A DNA stretch of 64,000 nt from Spectribacter hydrogenoxidans (GTDB lineage: Bacteria > Pseudomonadota > Gammaproteobacteria > Nevskiales > Salinisphaeraceae): positions 1 to 64,000 of the forward strand of contig NZ_JAVRIB010000010.1 of assembly GCF_031846275.1 (NCBI RefSeq). Direction: 5' to 3'. Position 1 is the stretch's first letter; each line of letters starts with the position of its first letter. The notes beneath the pieces are model-generated. The model worked only from the letters and a program-made list of their open reading frames with translations, ran no database searches and had not been told where the DNA came from. The position numbers and the translations under genes were made by a program. Positions 55,873 to 64,000 of this stretch are shown here, one piece after another.

Positions 55873-55973
55873 GACTCGTCTATTCTAACCTTCAAACGCT
55901 GGTCGGCCGCCCGTGACCGTCGGTCGGCTGACGCCTCGACTGTCACCAGCGGCTGCCGATAACGGGATCAATC

Positions 55974-56504
55974 ATGGCCAGACCTGCTTTCTCGAAGGGT
56001 TTTACATTGCTGGAACTCCTTGTTGCCATCACCGTCTCGAGCATCCTGCTGGTCATCGGTATACCTGCCTTCATGCAAATGATCGCCGGCAACCAGCGCA
56101 GCGCGAACAGCGCCGATCTGTATAGCGACCTCGCCTTCGCCCGGGCAGAAGCCATTTCGCGCAACCTGCAGGTGGGGGTCTGTCCCAGTGACGATGGCGC
56201 AAGCTGCGCCGACGGTAGCGATTGGCGCCAAGGCTGGCTGATCTACGCCAACACCGATAACAGCACGGCGGGCGCCGAACCGGATGCGGACGAAGCGGTC
56301 CTTGCCAGCCACGGGGAGATCGAGGGGCAGTTCTCCCTGACCGCCAGCGGCATGACCACGCCGATCCTGTTCCTGCCCTCCGGCCGCAGCCGCAGCGACG
56401 GACGTTTCGAGCTGTGCCCCGATGATCCCGATCTCAAGGGTCGCGCCGTCGAAATCACCTCGACCGGTCGGCCGCGCATCGCCAATCTCGACTGCGGGGC
56501 GTGA
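55974..56504 (+). CDS. fimU: FimT/FimU-type minor pseudopilin (set 2)
   Basis: Second GspH/FimT-family pseudopilin, 176 residues. Leader MARPAFSKG, then FTLLELLVAITVSSILLVIG with Glu +5. The FimU pattern NSADLYSDLAFARAEAISRN and GWLIYAN follow, and LTASGMTTPILFLPSGRS near the end. It opens the second six-gene pilin operon, 101 bp from the divergent thiO start. The spacer shows no convincing promoter. Confidence 0.9.
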   Translation: MARPAFSKGFTLLELLVAITVSSILLVIGIPAFMQMIAGNQRSANSADLYSDLAFARAEAISRNLQVGVCPSDDGASCADGSDWRQGWLIYANTDNSTAGAEPDADEAVLASHGEIEGQFSLTASGMTTPILFLPSGRSRSDGRFELCPDDPDLKGRAVEITSTGRPRIANLDCGA

Positions 56505-56511
56505 GGTAGCA

Positions 56512-57123
56512 ATGGCGATATCATCGCAACGCGGCTTCGGCCTGATCGAGATCCTGATCACGCTGCTGGTGTTTTCCATCGGTATTCTCGCCGTCGCCGG
56601 CCTGCAGGCCATTTCCAAGAAGAACAATTTCGATGCCCTGCAACGCACGGAAGCCGCCAACCTGGCCGGTTTCATCGTGTCCAGCATGCGGTCCAACCCC
56701 GCGGCCCTGGCCGACTACCTGGTCAGCCAGGGCAGCCCGCGCGGCAGCCGCGACCAGGTCTCGGCACCGGAAAAGGACTGCTACCAGGCCGATTGCTCGC
56801 CCGGCGAGCTGGCGGCATTCGATCTGTGGCAATGGGAAAAGGCGCTGGACGGCACGGGCGAAACGGTAACCGCCGACGGCGAGACCACGCCAACCGGCGG
56901 GCTCAGCCGCGCCAGTGCCTGCATCACCGGCCCGGCCGGTGGCGGCAGCGGGTTCTATACCATCGTGATTGCCTGGCGCGGCGTCACCCAGCTGGACACC
57001 GGCGGCGTCAACGCCTGCGGCACCGGTCGCGGCCTTTACGGCGCCCCCAGCGACACCACCGGCGGCGCAGCCGATGAAAGCTATCAGCGCGCCCTGGTGC
57101 TGGAAACCTTCATCGCGTCATGA
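56512..57123 (+). CDS. pilV: Minor pseudopilin PilV (set 2)
   Basis: 203 residues. The ATG at 56512 has GAGGT six bases upstream. Leader MAISSQRG, then FGLIEILITLLVFSIGILAV with Glu +5, LQAISKKNNFDALQRTEAAN and VSSMRSNPAALADYL, the PilV pattern. More divergent in the globular domain than a recent duplicate of the first PilV would be. Confidence 0.9.
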   Translation: MAISSQRGFGLIEILITLLVFSIGILAVAGLQAISKKNNFDALQRTEAANLAGFIVSSMRSNPAALADYLVSQGSPRGSRDQVSAPEKDCYQADCSPGELAAFDLWQWEKALDGTGETVTADGETTPTGGLSRASACITGPAGGGSGFYTIVIAWRGVTQLDTGGVNACGTGRGLYGAPSDTTGGAADESYQRALVLETFIAS

Positions 57124-58181
57124 ACCCTTCCATCCGCCAACCTACCTCGCGGGGATTTTCGCTGGTCGAGCTGATGGTGGCCATGACCCTCGGTCTTCTC
57201 ATGATCGCCGCTATCGGCACGCTGTTCGTGGCCAACAAGACCAACTACCGCCAGAACACCCTGATCGCGGAAATGCAGGACAACAGCCGATTCGCCATGC
57301 AGGCGCTGGTGCGTGACATCGGCATGGCGGGTTTCATGGGCGGCATGACCGACCTCGGCGCGATCGCCCGCGGCAGCGACACCCTGCCCGCCATCGCCTC
57401 GGACTGCGGCCCCGGGGCGGACGGCAGCGGCGGCTGGGCGCTGGATAACGCGCCGCTCGAGGTTCTCGACCAGCCCGGCACCGGTGCGACCGCCACCCAT
57501 GCCTGTCTCGGCGACGAACCGCTGGTGCCCACCGCCGACGTGCTCACTGTTCGCCACGTTGCGGGGCTACCGGCAGCGGAACTGGACACTGCCGACGCGG
57601 AAGCAACATTGCGTGCCAATACCTTCTATCTGCAGACCAACCGCACGGTTGGCTCGCTGTTCTTCTCCGGCGCCGATGCCGAGGCGCCGGATACCTCGCA
57701 CGCCCCGCGGCTGCCGCCGAAATCCATCTGGGAATACGAGTCGCGCTTGTACTTCGTGCGGGACTACAGCCAGACCCCGGGCGACGGCATACCGGCCCTT
57801 TGCCGCCGCTATCTGGCTGATCAGGCCAGTCCGCGGACTGATACCGAGTGTATCGCCGAGGGGGTGGAGAACTTCCAGATCGCCATCGGTATCGATACCG
57901 ACGACGATGGAATCGTCAACCACTATGACACCGATCCCGCCGTCACGGACCTAGCCCGGGCAGTCACCGCGCGCATCCAGCTGCTGATGCGCAGCACCGC
58001 GGCGGATCCCGGCTACCGTAACGACAAGCGCTACGACCTGCACGGTCACGACGATGACGGTGACGGCGCGATCGATGAAAGCGGCGACGGCTACACTCCC
58101 GACGACCGCTTCTACCGGCGCCTGGTGCAGACCACTATCAACCTCCACAACCCGGCGCTGGCGTCGGGCAGCACGCCATGA
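57120..58181 (+). CDS. pilW: Minor pseudopilin PilW (set 2)
   Basis: 353 residues, 86 longer than the set 1 PilW. Leader ending SRG, then FSLVELMVAMTLGLLMIAAI with Glu +5, and ANKTNYRQNTLIAEMQDNSR followed by LVRDIGMAGFMGG, the usual PilW post-helix region. A run of Asp (HDDDGDGAIDESGDG) near the C-terminus could bind calcium. ATG overlaps pilV. Confidence 0.92.
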   Translation: MNPSIRQPTSRGFSLVELMVAMTLGLLMIAAIGTLFVANKTNYRQNTLIAEMQDNSRFAMQALVRDIGMAGFMGGMTDLGAIARGSDTLPAIASDCGPGADGSGGWALDNAPLEVLDQPGTGATATHACLGDEPLVPTADVLTVRHVAGLPAAELDTADAEATLRANTFYLQTNRTVGSLFFSGADAEAPDTSHAPRLPPKSIWEYESRLYFVRDYSQTPGDGIPALCRRYLADQASPRTDTECIAEGVENFQIAIGIDTDDDGIVNHYDTDPAVTDLARAVTARIQLLMRSTAADPGYRNDKRYDLHGHDDDGDGAIDESGDGYTPDDRFYRRLVQTTINLHNPALASGSTP

Positions 58182-58741
58182 GCAGTCATCCCGCAACCCG
58201 CCGGAATTCGGCCGTCCCGCTGCGCCAGCGCGGCATCGCGCTGGCCACGGCACTGATCTTTCTGGTGGTGATCACCCTGCTGGGTCTGGTGGCCATGCGC
58301 ACCAGCACCACCGAACTGCGCCTGGCCCGGAATGAACAGGTTCGCATGGAAGCGATGCAGACCGCCCAATCGGTGGTGGACACGGTACTTGCCGACAGCG
58401 ACAACTTTCCGCTGATCATGAACATCGACTCGCCCCATTGTTTTGCCAGCGGCGGCGGCGACATTCAGGCCGCCTGCCCGCCGGAACAGGCGCAGCTGAC
58501 GCTGTCCGGCCCGGACCAGCCCGTGCCGCCGCTGTTCCAGAAAGGCATCCATGCGGAAGTCCGGCGGTTGCCGCCGGATCAGGCTCCGTTACCGGGTGGT
58601 CTTCTGACCAGCATGGACAAGTTCACCGGTGCTGCATTTGCCGTGCGCGGACAGTACTCGCGCGGTCAAGCCGGCCAGGGCGCGGCCGATATAGAACAGG
58701 GGGTTATCAAACTGGTGCCCCGCCAGGAAAGGATCCGATGA
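58178..58741 (+). CDS. pilX: Minor pseudopilin PilX (set 2)
   Basis: 187 residues. Processing site RQRG followed by IALATALIFLVVITLLGLVA, with Thr at +5 in place of Glu, the same substitution as in set 1. TSTTELRLARNEQVRMEAMQ is the conserved region after the helix. ATG overlaps the pilW stop, and its own stop overlaps the next ATG. Confidence 0.9.
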   Translation: MSSHPATRRNSAVPLRQRGIALATALIFLVVITLLGLVAMRTSTTELRLARNEQVRMEAMQTAQSVVDTVLADSDNFPLIMNIDSPHCFASGGGDIQAACPPEQAQLTLSGPDQPVPPLFQKGIHAEVRRLPPDQAPLPGGLLTSMDKFTGAAFAVRGQYSRGQAGQGAADIEQGVIKLVPRQERIR

Positions 58742-61700
58742 GCCGCTCCCGTGACAATCAACCGAATCGACGCCGCAGCGGTCCGCGCTGGGGCGCGCTG
58801 CTGGGCGGCATGTGTCTGTCACTGGTAGCAACCCTGTCCCCGGCGCCGAAGGTGGTAGCCGATGATATCGACATCTACCAGCAGACCGGCACCCCCGACA
58901 CCCAGCCCCCGCTGGTGGTGCTCAATCTCGATCTGAACCTGGATCCCACGGAAATCGTCTGCAGCAACGTGCTGGCCGATCCCGCCACCCTGGTGGGAGA
59001 ACCCGCCTGCGAGTTGCTGCAACAGGTGGCGGTACTGCCGGTGCTGGAACAGGCGCTGGGCCTGGAAATCGGCGCGCTGCTGGGTACGCTGCTCGGCGAC
59101 AATGCTGTCGTTGGCGGTCTGACCGGCCTGGTCGGAAACCTCACCGGGGCCTCGCTGGGCTCACTGGCCGACAGCCTACGCGGCATCACCGGGGATGAGG
59201 GCGACGGCACCAGCGTTGCTCTCGACCAGCTCGACGTGGTACGGCTGCTGCTCTACCGCGTTCTGCATCAGCTGGTCGGGGTCCGGGTGGCGGTGCTAGC
59301 CAGCCATGCCAATACCTGCGCCGAGGCGGATTTCGATGATCCGCGCGCCGATACCGACAACTGCAGCAACGGCGCGGTTGTGCTCCTTCGCGCGACCGAG
59401 CTACTGGAAGACAATCTGGACAGTACGGTCGACAACCTGCTCGCCCGTGTGGGCCAGGTCGACGCCCAGCGCCGTGACCAGATCCCGGACTACACTTCCG
59501 GCAACAAGGTCACGCTCTGCCATAAGCCTCCCACCGATCCTGACGACCTGGAAACCGTCAACGTCGATATTTCGGTCAACGTCAACGCGGTGGATCCTCA
59601 TCTCGCCCACGGCGACTACATCGGTCCCTGCAGCGACCCACCCGCGCTGGCGCCGCACCCCTTCCAGGGCAAGGAAGTCTACTTCGAACTGCTGCGTTAT
59701 CTGACCGGCTCGTCGGTCTACAACGCGGGGCTGAATGCGGACAATAGTCTGCCGCTGCTGGCGGACCCCGCGGCCACCAGCGGTGACAGCTACAACAGCC
59801 CGCTCGGCCCGGAGGCCTGCGGGGACATCCGCGTCATCAACGTACTGCTGACCGACCCAACCGCGCAGGATGAATCCGACGACGACATCCTGGGGCATCC
59901 AGCGATGGCCGGGGCGGACGGGCCCGAGGGCGAGGGCTTCACCTTCGCGGAAATGACCCGCCATCTGGCGGACGAGGGTTTCAACTACGGCGGCGGGAAT
60001 TACCGCCTGCACAGCTATTACTTGCTCAACGGCATCGAAGGCGGCGGGCCCACCCAACTGCTGAGCAATCTGGTGGGTACCACCATGAGCCTGCCCATCG
60101 GCCTCAATCCACTGGCCGCCCCGTTTGCCAGTCGCGACTCGTTCCTGCCGGTCAGCACCGACAGCGCATCGATGGGCGGCCCGCAACCGGTCTTCTCCCG
60201 AGCGCAGCCGGGCGAGGCGCAATCGGCCCTGTTCACCGGCCTGTTCCAGCCCGACCCGGACCGGGCCCCCGCCTGGAACGGCAACCTGAAGAAACTTGCG
60301 CTCAGCGACGGCGCAGGCCCGGTCGTGGTCGATGCGCTCGACCAGCCGGCTATCGCCCCGAACGGCCAGATCGCCGACGGTGTCCTGACATTCTGGACTG
60401 AGCCCAACGCGCTGGAATCCGGTGTCTCGGGCACTGTGAACGGCCGTGACGGTGGCCATGTCACTCGCGGCGGCGCCGGCATGTTCCTGCTGCCACCCAC
60501 GACCCCGCCGAGCCCGAGCAACCCGCCCGGCAATGCCGGCAGCGGCGGTGGTGGTCCGCGCATTTTCTATCAGACTGCGGGTGGCGGGCTAACCGTGGCG
60601 CCATTGAATCTGGACACCACAACTGTCGAGGAGGCACGTCCCGCGCTGGCGGCTGACGACAAGCTCCACGCGGCCGAGCTGGTGGCCTGGGCCCGCGGCT
60701 ACGAAACGGACCCGAACGTTCTCGGAGACGAAGGCTACGGCGGGCTGCTCGGATTTCTGGACGATCTGGTGCAAGGCCTGAGCAGCCTGATCCGCGACCT
60801 GGTGCGGGATGTGCTCAGCGGGCTGTTCTGCAACCCGATCCTGGGCTTCCTCGGCGTGGTGCTGGGCTTCAACTGCAGTGTCCCCGCCGCCGAGGAACCG
60901 CCGCCGCAGGACTGGCCGATGGGCGACATCCTCCACGCGCATCCCCTTGCGATCGACTATGGCAGTGGCGGCAACGATTCGGACATCCGCGTCTTCGCCG
61001 GCACCAACCGCGGCTTTCTGCACCAATTCCGTGATGGCGGCAGCGGCGGCAACACCTACGCCGGGCAGGAAGTCTGGCGACTCGCCCCGCGTGCCGTAAT
61101 GGCCAACTTCAAGCGCTGGCAGTCCGGCAGCCCCACAGCGGCCAGCCGGCCCTACGGCGTGGATGGCGCGCCGGTGGCCCTGATCCAGGACAGTGACGGC
61201 GTGATCAGCAGTGCGCAGGGCGACCGCGTCTGGCTGTACTTCGGCCTGCGCCGCGGCGGCAAGGCCTATTACGCACTCGATGCCACCAACCCCGACGCCC
61301 CCCCCCAAGGACTCTGGTCGATCGAGAAGACCGGCCAGGACGGCAATTTTTCGGAACTCGGGCTGACCTTCTCCACCCCGCAGGTCGGCTACATCCGGCT
61401 GACCAACGACAGCGACGAAACCACCTCGCGGCCGGTGCTGGTATTCGGCGGCGGATACGACGGCGGCTATACCAGCGCCGGCAACCCCCTCGGCAAGGAC
61501 GCTGCCCGCGGCAGCCAGGCCGATGCCGACGGCCAGACCGAGGGTGCGCTGGTGGGCAGCGACGACGATGAGGGCAACGCCCTGTTCGTGGTGGACGCGC
61601 AAACCGGTGAGTTGATCTGGAAGGCTCGACACGGCAGTCGAGGCCACAGCGCCAGTGGCGGCGCGGACGTCTGGCAGCACCCGGCAATGGACGACAGCAT

Positions 61701-62523
61701 TCCCTCCGACGTCACGGCGCTGGATACCGACGGCGACGGGCACCTGGACCGGCTCTACGTCGGCGACACCGGCGGCCGGGTCTGGCGAGCGGACATCGGC
61801 GCGCCCGATGCCGCCGACTGGCGTGCCGAACCGATTGCCAGTCTCGGCCGCCATGCCGGCGACGGCGGTCTGGCCACCGATCGGCGTTTCTTTCACCGGC
61901 CGGACGTGGTGCGAGTCAGCGCCGGGGCCCGGAGTTTCTACGCCGTGGTCATCGGCTCAGGCAATCGTGCCGACCCCCTCAACCGGGCCACCGACAACCG
62001 GCTGTTCGTGATCAAGGATCCGGAAACCCTGCCCGACAATCCCGAACCGGCCACGCCAGCCGATCTGGCCGATTTCTCCGGCAACTGCGCGGGCGGCGAG
62101 TGCGCCAGCCTGCTAGACCCTGCGTTCTCACCAGCCGGCTGGCAGATGGCGCTGGGCAGCGCCGGGGAAAAGATCCTGTCCAGCCCCACCACCATCGCCG
62201 GCAAGGTACTGGTAACCAGCTATGAGCCACCGGCTGTCGGCGGCAGCGCCTGTGCGCCGTCAACCGGCACTGGCCGCCTCTACGCCGTGGACATCCGCAA
62301 TGCCACCCCCACCCTGCCCGCTTTCGACAGCGATGGCGACAGCGTCGGCAGCGGCGGTTCACTTGGCATGGCCCGCAGCACGCCGCTGCGCAACGCCGGC
62401 ATCCCGGCCGAGGTTCAGTACTTGCGGCCCGAGAAATTCCTGACCAGCGATTTCGGGGTACTGGACATCAACCACCGGCTCATCTGGCGCACGTACTGGC
62501 GCGAACGCGTCGGCGACCAGTAG
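58738..62523 (+). CDS. pilY1: PilY1-like tip protein lacking MIDAS, with CHxPP...HLAHGD cassette (set 2)
   Basis: 1261 residues with a signal peptide (about 20-41, ending VVADD). The N-terminal half is unlike the first PilY1: no DxSxS MIDAS, a Leu/Gly-rich segment (about 100-165), and a compact Cys/His cassette from Cys261-His262 (TLCHKPP) to HLAHGDYIGPC (His288, His291, Cys298), a module seen in other secreted bacterial proteins. A low-complexity Pro/Gly linker (about 580-610) leads to a hydrophobic stretch (FCNPILGFLGVVLGFNC) and a C-terminal PilY1-type propeller with the metal-type loop starting at D996 (DTDGDGHLDRLYVGD). Operon place identifies it as the PilY1 of set 2. The hydrophobic stretch could be a membrane or packing segment. 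Confidence 0.85.
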   Translation: MSRSRDNQPNRRRSGPRWGALLGGMCLSLVATLSPAPKVVADDIDIYQQTGTPDTQPPLVVLNLDLNLDPTEIVCSNVLADPATLVGEPACELLQQVAVLPVLEQALGLEIGALLGTLLGDNAVVGGLTGLVGNLTGASLGSLADSLRGITGDEGDGTSVALDQLDVVRLLLYRVLHQLVGVRVAVLASHANTCAEADFDDPRADTDNCSNGAVVLLRATELLEDNLDSTVDNLLARVGQVDAQRRDQIPDYTSGNKVTLCHKPPTDPDDLETVNVDISVNVNAVDPHLAHGDYIGPCSDPPALAPHPFQGKEVYFELLRYLTGSSVYNAGLNADNSLPLLADPAATSGDSYNSPLGPEACGDIRVINVLLTDPTAQDESDDDILGHPAMAGADGPEGEGFTFAEMTRHLADEGFNYGGGNYRLHSYYLLNGIEGGGPTQLLSNLVGTTMSLPIGLNPLAAPFASRDSFLPVSTDSASMGGPQPVFSRAQPGEAQSALFTGLFQPDPDRAPAWNGNLKKLALSDGAGPVVVDALDQPAIAPNGQIADGVLTFWTEPNALESGVSGTVNGRDGGHVTRGGAGMFLLPPTTPPSPSNPPGNAGSGGGGPRIFYQTAGGGLTVAPLNLDTTTVEEARPALAADDKLHAAELVAWARGYETDPNVLGDEGYGGLLGFLDDLVQGLSSLIRDLVRDVLSGLFCNPILGFLGVVLGFNCSVPAAEEPPPQDWPMGDILHAHPLAIDYGSGGNDSDIRVFAGTNRGFLHQFRDGGSGGNTYAGQEVWRLAPRAVMANFKRWQSGSPTAASRPYGVDGAPVALIQDSDGVISSAQGDRVWLYFGLRRGGKAYYALDATNPDAPPQGLWSIEKTGQDGNFSELGLTFSTPQVGYIRLTNDSDETTSRPVLVFGGGYDGGYTSAGNPLGKDAARGSQADADGQTEGALVGSDDDEGNALFVVDAQTGELIWKARHGSRGHSASGGADVWQHPAMDDSIPSDVTALDTDGDGHLDRLYVGDTGGRVWRADIGAPDAADWRAEPIASLGRHAGDGGLATDRRFFHRPDVVRVSAGARSFYAVVIGSGNRADPLNRATDNRLFVIKDPETLPDNPEPATPADLADFSGNCAGGECASLLDPAFSPAGWQMALGSAGEKILSSPTTIAGKVLVTSYEPPAVGGSACAPSTGTGRLYAVDIRNATPTLPAFDSDGDSVGSGGSLGMARSTPLRNAGIPAEVQYLRPEKFLTSDFGVLDINHRLIWRTYWRERVGDQ

Positions 62524-62574
62524 GCGGGCGGTCCGGCTTCCGGCCGTACGGCCAGGCCCGTATCATTGCCTCGC

Positions 62575-63069
62575 ATGCCTCGCCCTCACTCCATCCCGGC
62601 CGTACTCCGCCGTTGCCAGCGCGGAATGACGCTGATCGAACTGATGATCGTGATCACGGTGGTTGGCATTCTGGCCGCGGTGGCCTACCCGTCGTACCTG
62701 AACGTGGTGGTGCGCAACAATCGCTCGGTGGCCCATGCCGCACTGAGTGATCTGGTGGCTCGGCAGGAGAACTACTTCACCCAGCGCAAGCGTTATGCCC
62801 AGACCATCCGGGAACTGGGCCTGCCATCGAGTCCCACCGGGGTGCGCAACAACGGCGCGCTAGACGACCTGGACGCGTCGCCCAATCCGGGCGACATCGT
62901 CTACCATCTTCAGGTGTCGTCGGTCGCGCCGTTCGACCAGGACACCAATTTCCGGGTGGAGGCCGTGCCGACCAACATGCAAACGCGGGATGATGACTGC
63001 GGCACCCTGTTCATCACCGCCGCCGGCACACGCGGTGCCACTGGCGACAACCCCGAGGACTGCTGGTAA
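62575..63069 (+). CDS. pilE: Minor pseudopilin PilE (set 2)
   Basis: 164 residues from the ATG at 62575 (a TTG three codons earlier is possible; no ribosome site is clear). Leader ending CQRG, then MTLIELMIVITVVGILAAVA with Glu +5 and Met at +1, YPSYLNVVVRNNRSVAHAAL, and a C-terminal pair of Cys ending PEDCW. The 51-bp gap before it contains the perfect palindrome GGCCGTACGGCC (62542-62553), perhaps a weak terminator for the pilY1 transcript. Convergent with lspA, 12 bp apart. Confidence 0.92.
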   Translation: MPRPHSIPAVLRRCQRGMTLIELMIVITVVGILAAVAYPSYLNVVVRNNRSVAHAALSDLVARQENYFTQRKRYAQTIRELGLPSSPTGVRNNGALDDLDASPNPGDIVYHLQVSSVAPFDQDTNFRVEAVPTNMQTRDDDCGTLFITAAGTRGATGDNPEDCW

Positions 63070-63081
63070 CCGAACCCCGCC

Positions 63082-63576
63082 TCAGGACTGACCGCGCTTG
63101 CGCCACATGTCCAGCAGCAGCAACGCGGCACCCATTGTGATGGCACAGTCGGCAATATTGAACGCCGGCCAGTGATAGCCCGCCGCGTGCAGATCGAGAA
63201 AATCGATCACGTGCCCACGGGCAACACGATCAATCGCGTTGCCCAGGGCCCCGCCCAGAATCAGCGCCAGCGAGGCGGCCACCAATCGGTCCGTATGCGG
63301 GTTGCGGCGCAGCCAGATCAGGATGCCGATGCTCACCACGACCGTCAGCCCGACGAAGAACAGCGGCGCCGCACCCGCAAACATGCTGAAGGCCGCGCCG
63401 GTATTGTGCAGCCGTACCAGATTGAAGAACGGTGCAATCACCAGCCGGTCGTAGAGATCGAACGACCGGACCACCAGCTGCTTGGTGATCTGATCGGCCA
63501 CGATCACGATCGCCGAAATCCAGAGCCAGTGAGCGTTTTGGTAGCGGAATGCTTGGCCGGTCGCGGACTCAGACAT
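63082..63576 (-). CDS. lspA: Lipoprotein signal peptidase
   Basis: LspA cleaves signal peptides from prolipoproteins in the inner membrane. 164 residues with four membrane helices; the aspartic dyad is in GGALGNAIDRVARG and FNIADCAITMGA, with DQITKQ and FFNLVRLHNTGAAFSMF as further motifs. Its ATG overlaps the ribF 3' end by 8 bp. In E. coli and Pseudomonas ileS lies between ribF and lspA, and fkpB-ispH follow lspA; none of these are here. Confidence 0.97.
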   Translation of the reverse strand: MSESATGQAFRYQNAHWLWISAIVIVADQITKQLVVRSFDLYDRLVIAPFFNLVRLHNTGAAFSMFAGAAPLFFVGLTVVVSIGILIWLRRNPHTDRLVAASLALILGGALGNAIDRVARGHVIDFLDLHAAGYHWPAFNIADCAITMGAALLLLDMWRKRGQS

Positions 63577-64000
63577 GGGTGCCTCGGTTGGTATCGGGAT
63601 TCGGCTCGTCGCCGGCCGGGGGAATTCGGGCCAGCAGGGTCCGGGCATGGTCGATATCCGCCATCATCGCATCGCGCAGCGCGCTGGTGCTGTCGAATCG
63701 GACTTCGCCCCGCAGGAATGCGTGAAAGAATACCGCGATTCGGGTGCCGTACAAGTCCTCGTTGAAATCGAGCAGATGCACTTCCAGCAGGCAGCCTTGG
63801 CCGTTGACCGTGGGCCGAGTACCCAGGCTGGCCGCCCCATCGAGCACACGACCGTCAGCCAGCCGCACGCGAACGGCGTAGACCCCGTGACGGGGCGCGA
63901 CCTTGCGTTGGAGGTCGAGATTGGCGGTCGGCACACCCAGCGACCGACCCAGTCGCTGACCGCTGATCACCCGCCCGGACACCCGATAGGGACGTCCCAG
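63569..64000 (-). CDS. ribF: Bifunctional riboflavin kinase/FAD synthetase, C-terminal part
   Basis: The gene runs off the window end, so only the last 143 residues are seen. They form the riboflavin kinase domain: LGRPYRVSGRVISGQRLGRS is split here as LGRPYRV and GQRLGRSLGVPTANL, followed by HGVYAVRVRL, SLGTRPTVNG and the catalytic Glu region EVHLLDFNEDLYG. The enzyme makes FMN and FAD from riboflavin. It ends with a hydrophilic tail and overlaps lspA. Confidence 0.95.
   Translation of the reverse strand: MGRPYRVSGRVISGQRLGRSLGVPTANLDLQRKVAPRHGVYAVRVRLADGRVLDGAASLGTRPTVNGQGCLLEVHLLDFNEDLYGTRIAVFFHAFLRGEVRFDSTSALRDAMMADIDHARTLLARIPPAGDEPNPDTNRGTHV

Noticed and set aside
50572..62523. Both PilY1 proteins are exactly 1261 residues, hinting at a recent duplication
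   Set aside because: Apart from the C-terminal propeller layout they share little sequence, and their N-terminal halves differ in domains; the equal length is coincidence.

Overview
This window comes from the chromosome of a GC-rich gammaproteobacterium. Gene order follows two blocks known from Pseudomonas and relatives: rpsB-tsf-pyrH-frr-uppS-cdsA-rseP-bamA-skp-lpxD-fabZ-lpxA-lpxB-rnhB-dnaE-accA-tilS-pyrG-kdsA-eno-ftsB-truD-(surE-pcm-nlpD), and thiO-minor pilins-pilY1-pilE-lspA-ribF. The lineage is probably near Xanthomonadales/Lysobacterales or Chromatiales, but the sequence alone does not fix it. No phage, IS element, integrase, CRISPR array or rRNA was seen.

Layout. 1-7.8 kb (minus strand): a large unassigned protein with a papain-like Cys/His/Asn pattern, then recJ, thrC, hom and an alaC-type aminotransferase. 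7.8-10.6 kb (minus): surE-pcm-yqaA-nlpD, translationally coupled, without rpoS after nlpD. 10.7 kb: a lone plus-strand Smr gene. 11.2-36.2 kb: about 25 kb of same-strand housekeeping genes running from rpsB to a DsbA-like gene: translation factors, UMP kinase, undecaprenyl and phospholipid precursor synthesis, BAM/periplasmic chaperone, lipid A, DNA polymerase III alpha, fatty acid synthesis, CTP, KDO, enolase, divisome FtsB and TruD. 36.5-43.6 kb (plus): map-glnD-dapC-dapD-arsC/spx-dapE, joining nitrogen sensing to the succinylase lysine/DAP route. 43.6-46.5 kb (minus): a cyclic-nucleotide-domain patatin phospholipase and a class I aldolase. 46.5-47.5 kb: tRNA-Ser(UGA) and tRNA-Thr(CGU) in a mosaic of partial tRNA copies and small palindromes. 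47.5-63.1 kb: two complete minor-pilin/PilY1/PilE operons in tandem on either side of thiO, plus a third PilE-like gene. 63.1-64 kb: lspA and the 3' part of ribF.

The most interesting signal is an absence. Three separate conserved neighbourhoods that normally carry methylerythritol-phosphate (MEP) isoprenoid genes are intact apart from those genes: ispD-ispF is missing between ftsB and truD, dxr between frr/uppS/cdsA/rseP, and ispH (with fkpB) beside lspA. uppS is kept, so isoprenoids are still needed. I infer that this lineage has lost the MEP route, probably using mevalonate instead, or has moved the genes elsewhere.

Other points worth a look are the duplicated and diverged type IV pilus tip operons (the second PilY1 lacks the metal-ion-dependent adhesion site and carries a Cys/His cassette), paired 35-bp arrays of five heptamers in two amino-acid operons, the tRNA-fragment mosaic, a four-cysteine insertion in threonine synthase, and an acidic tail on ribosomal protein S2. 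All coordinates and motif positions were read by eye; no database search was run.
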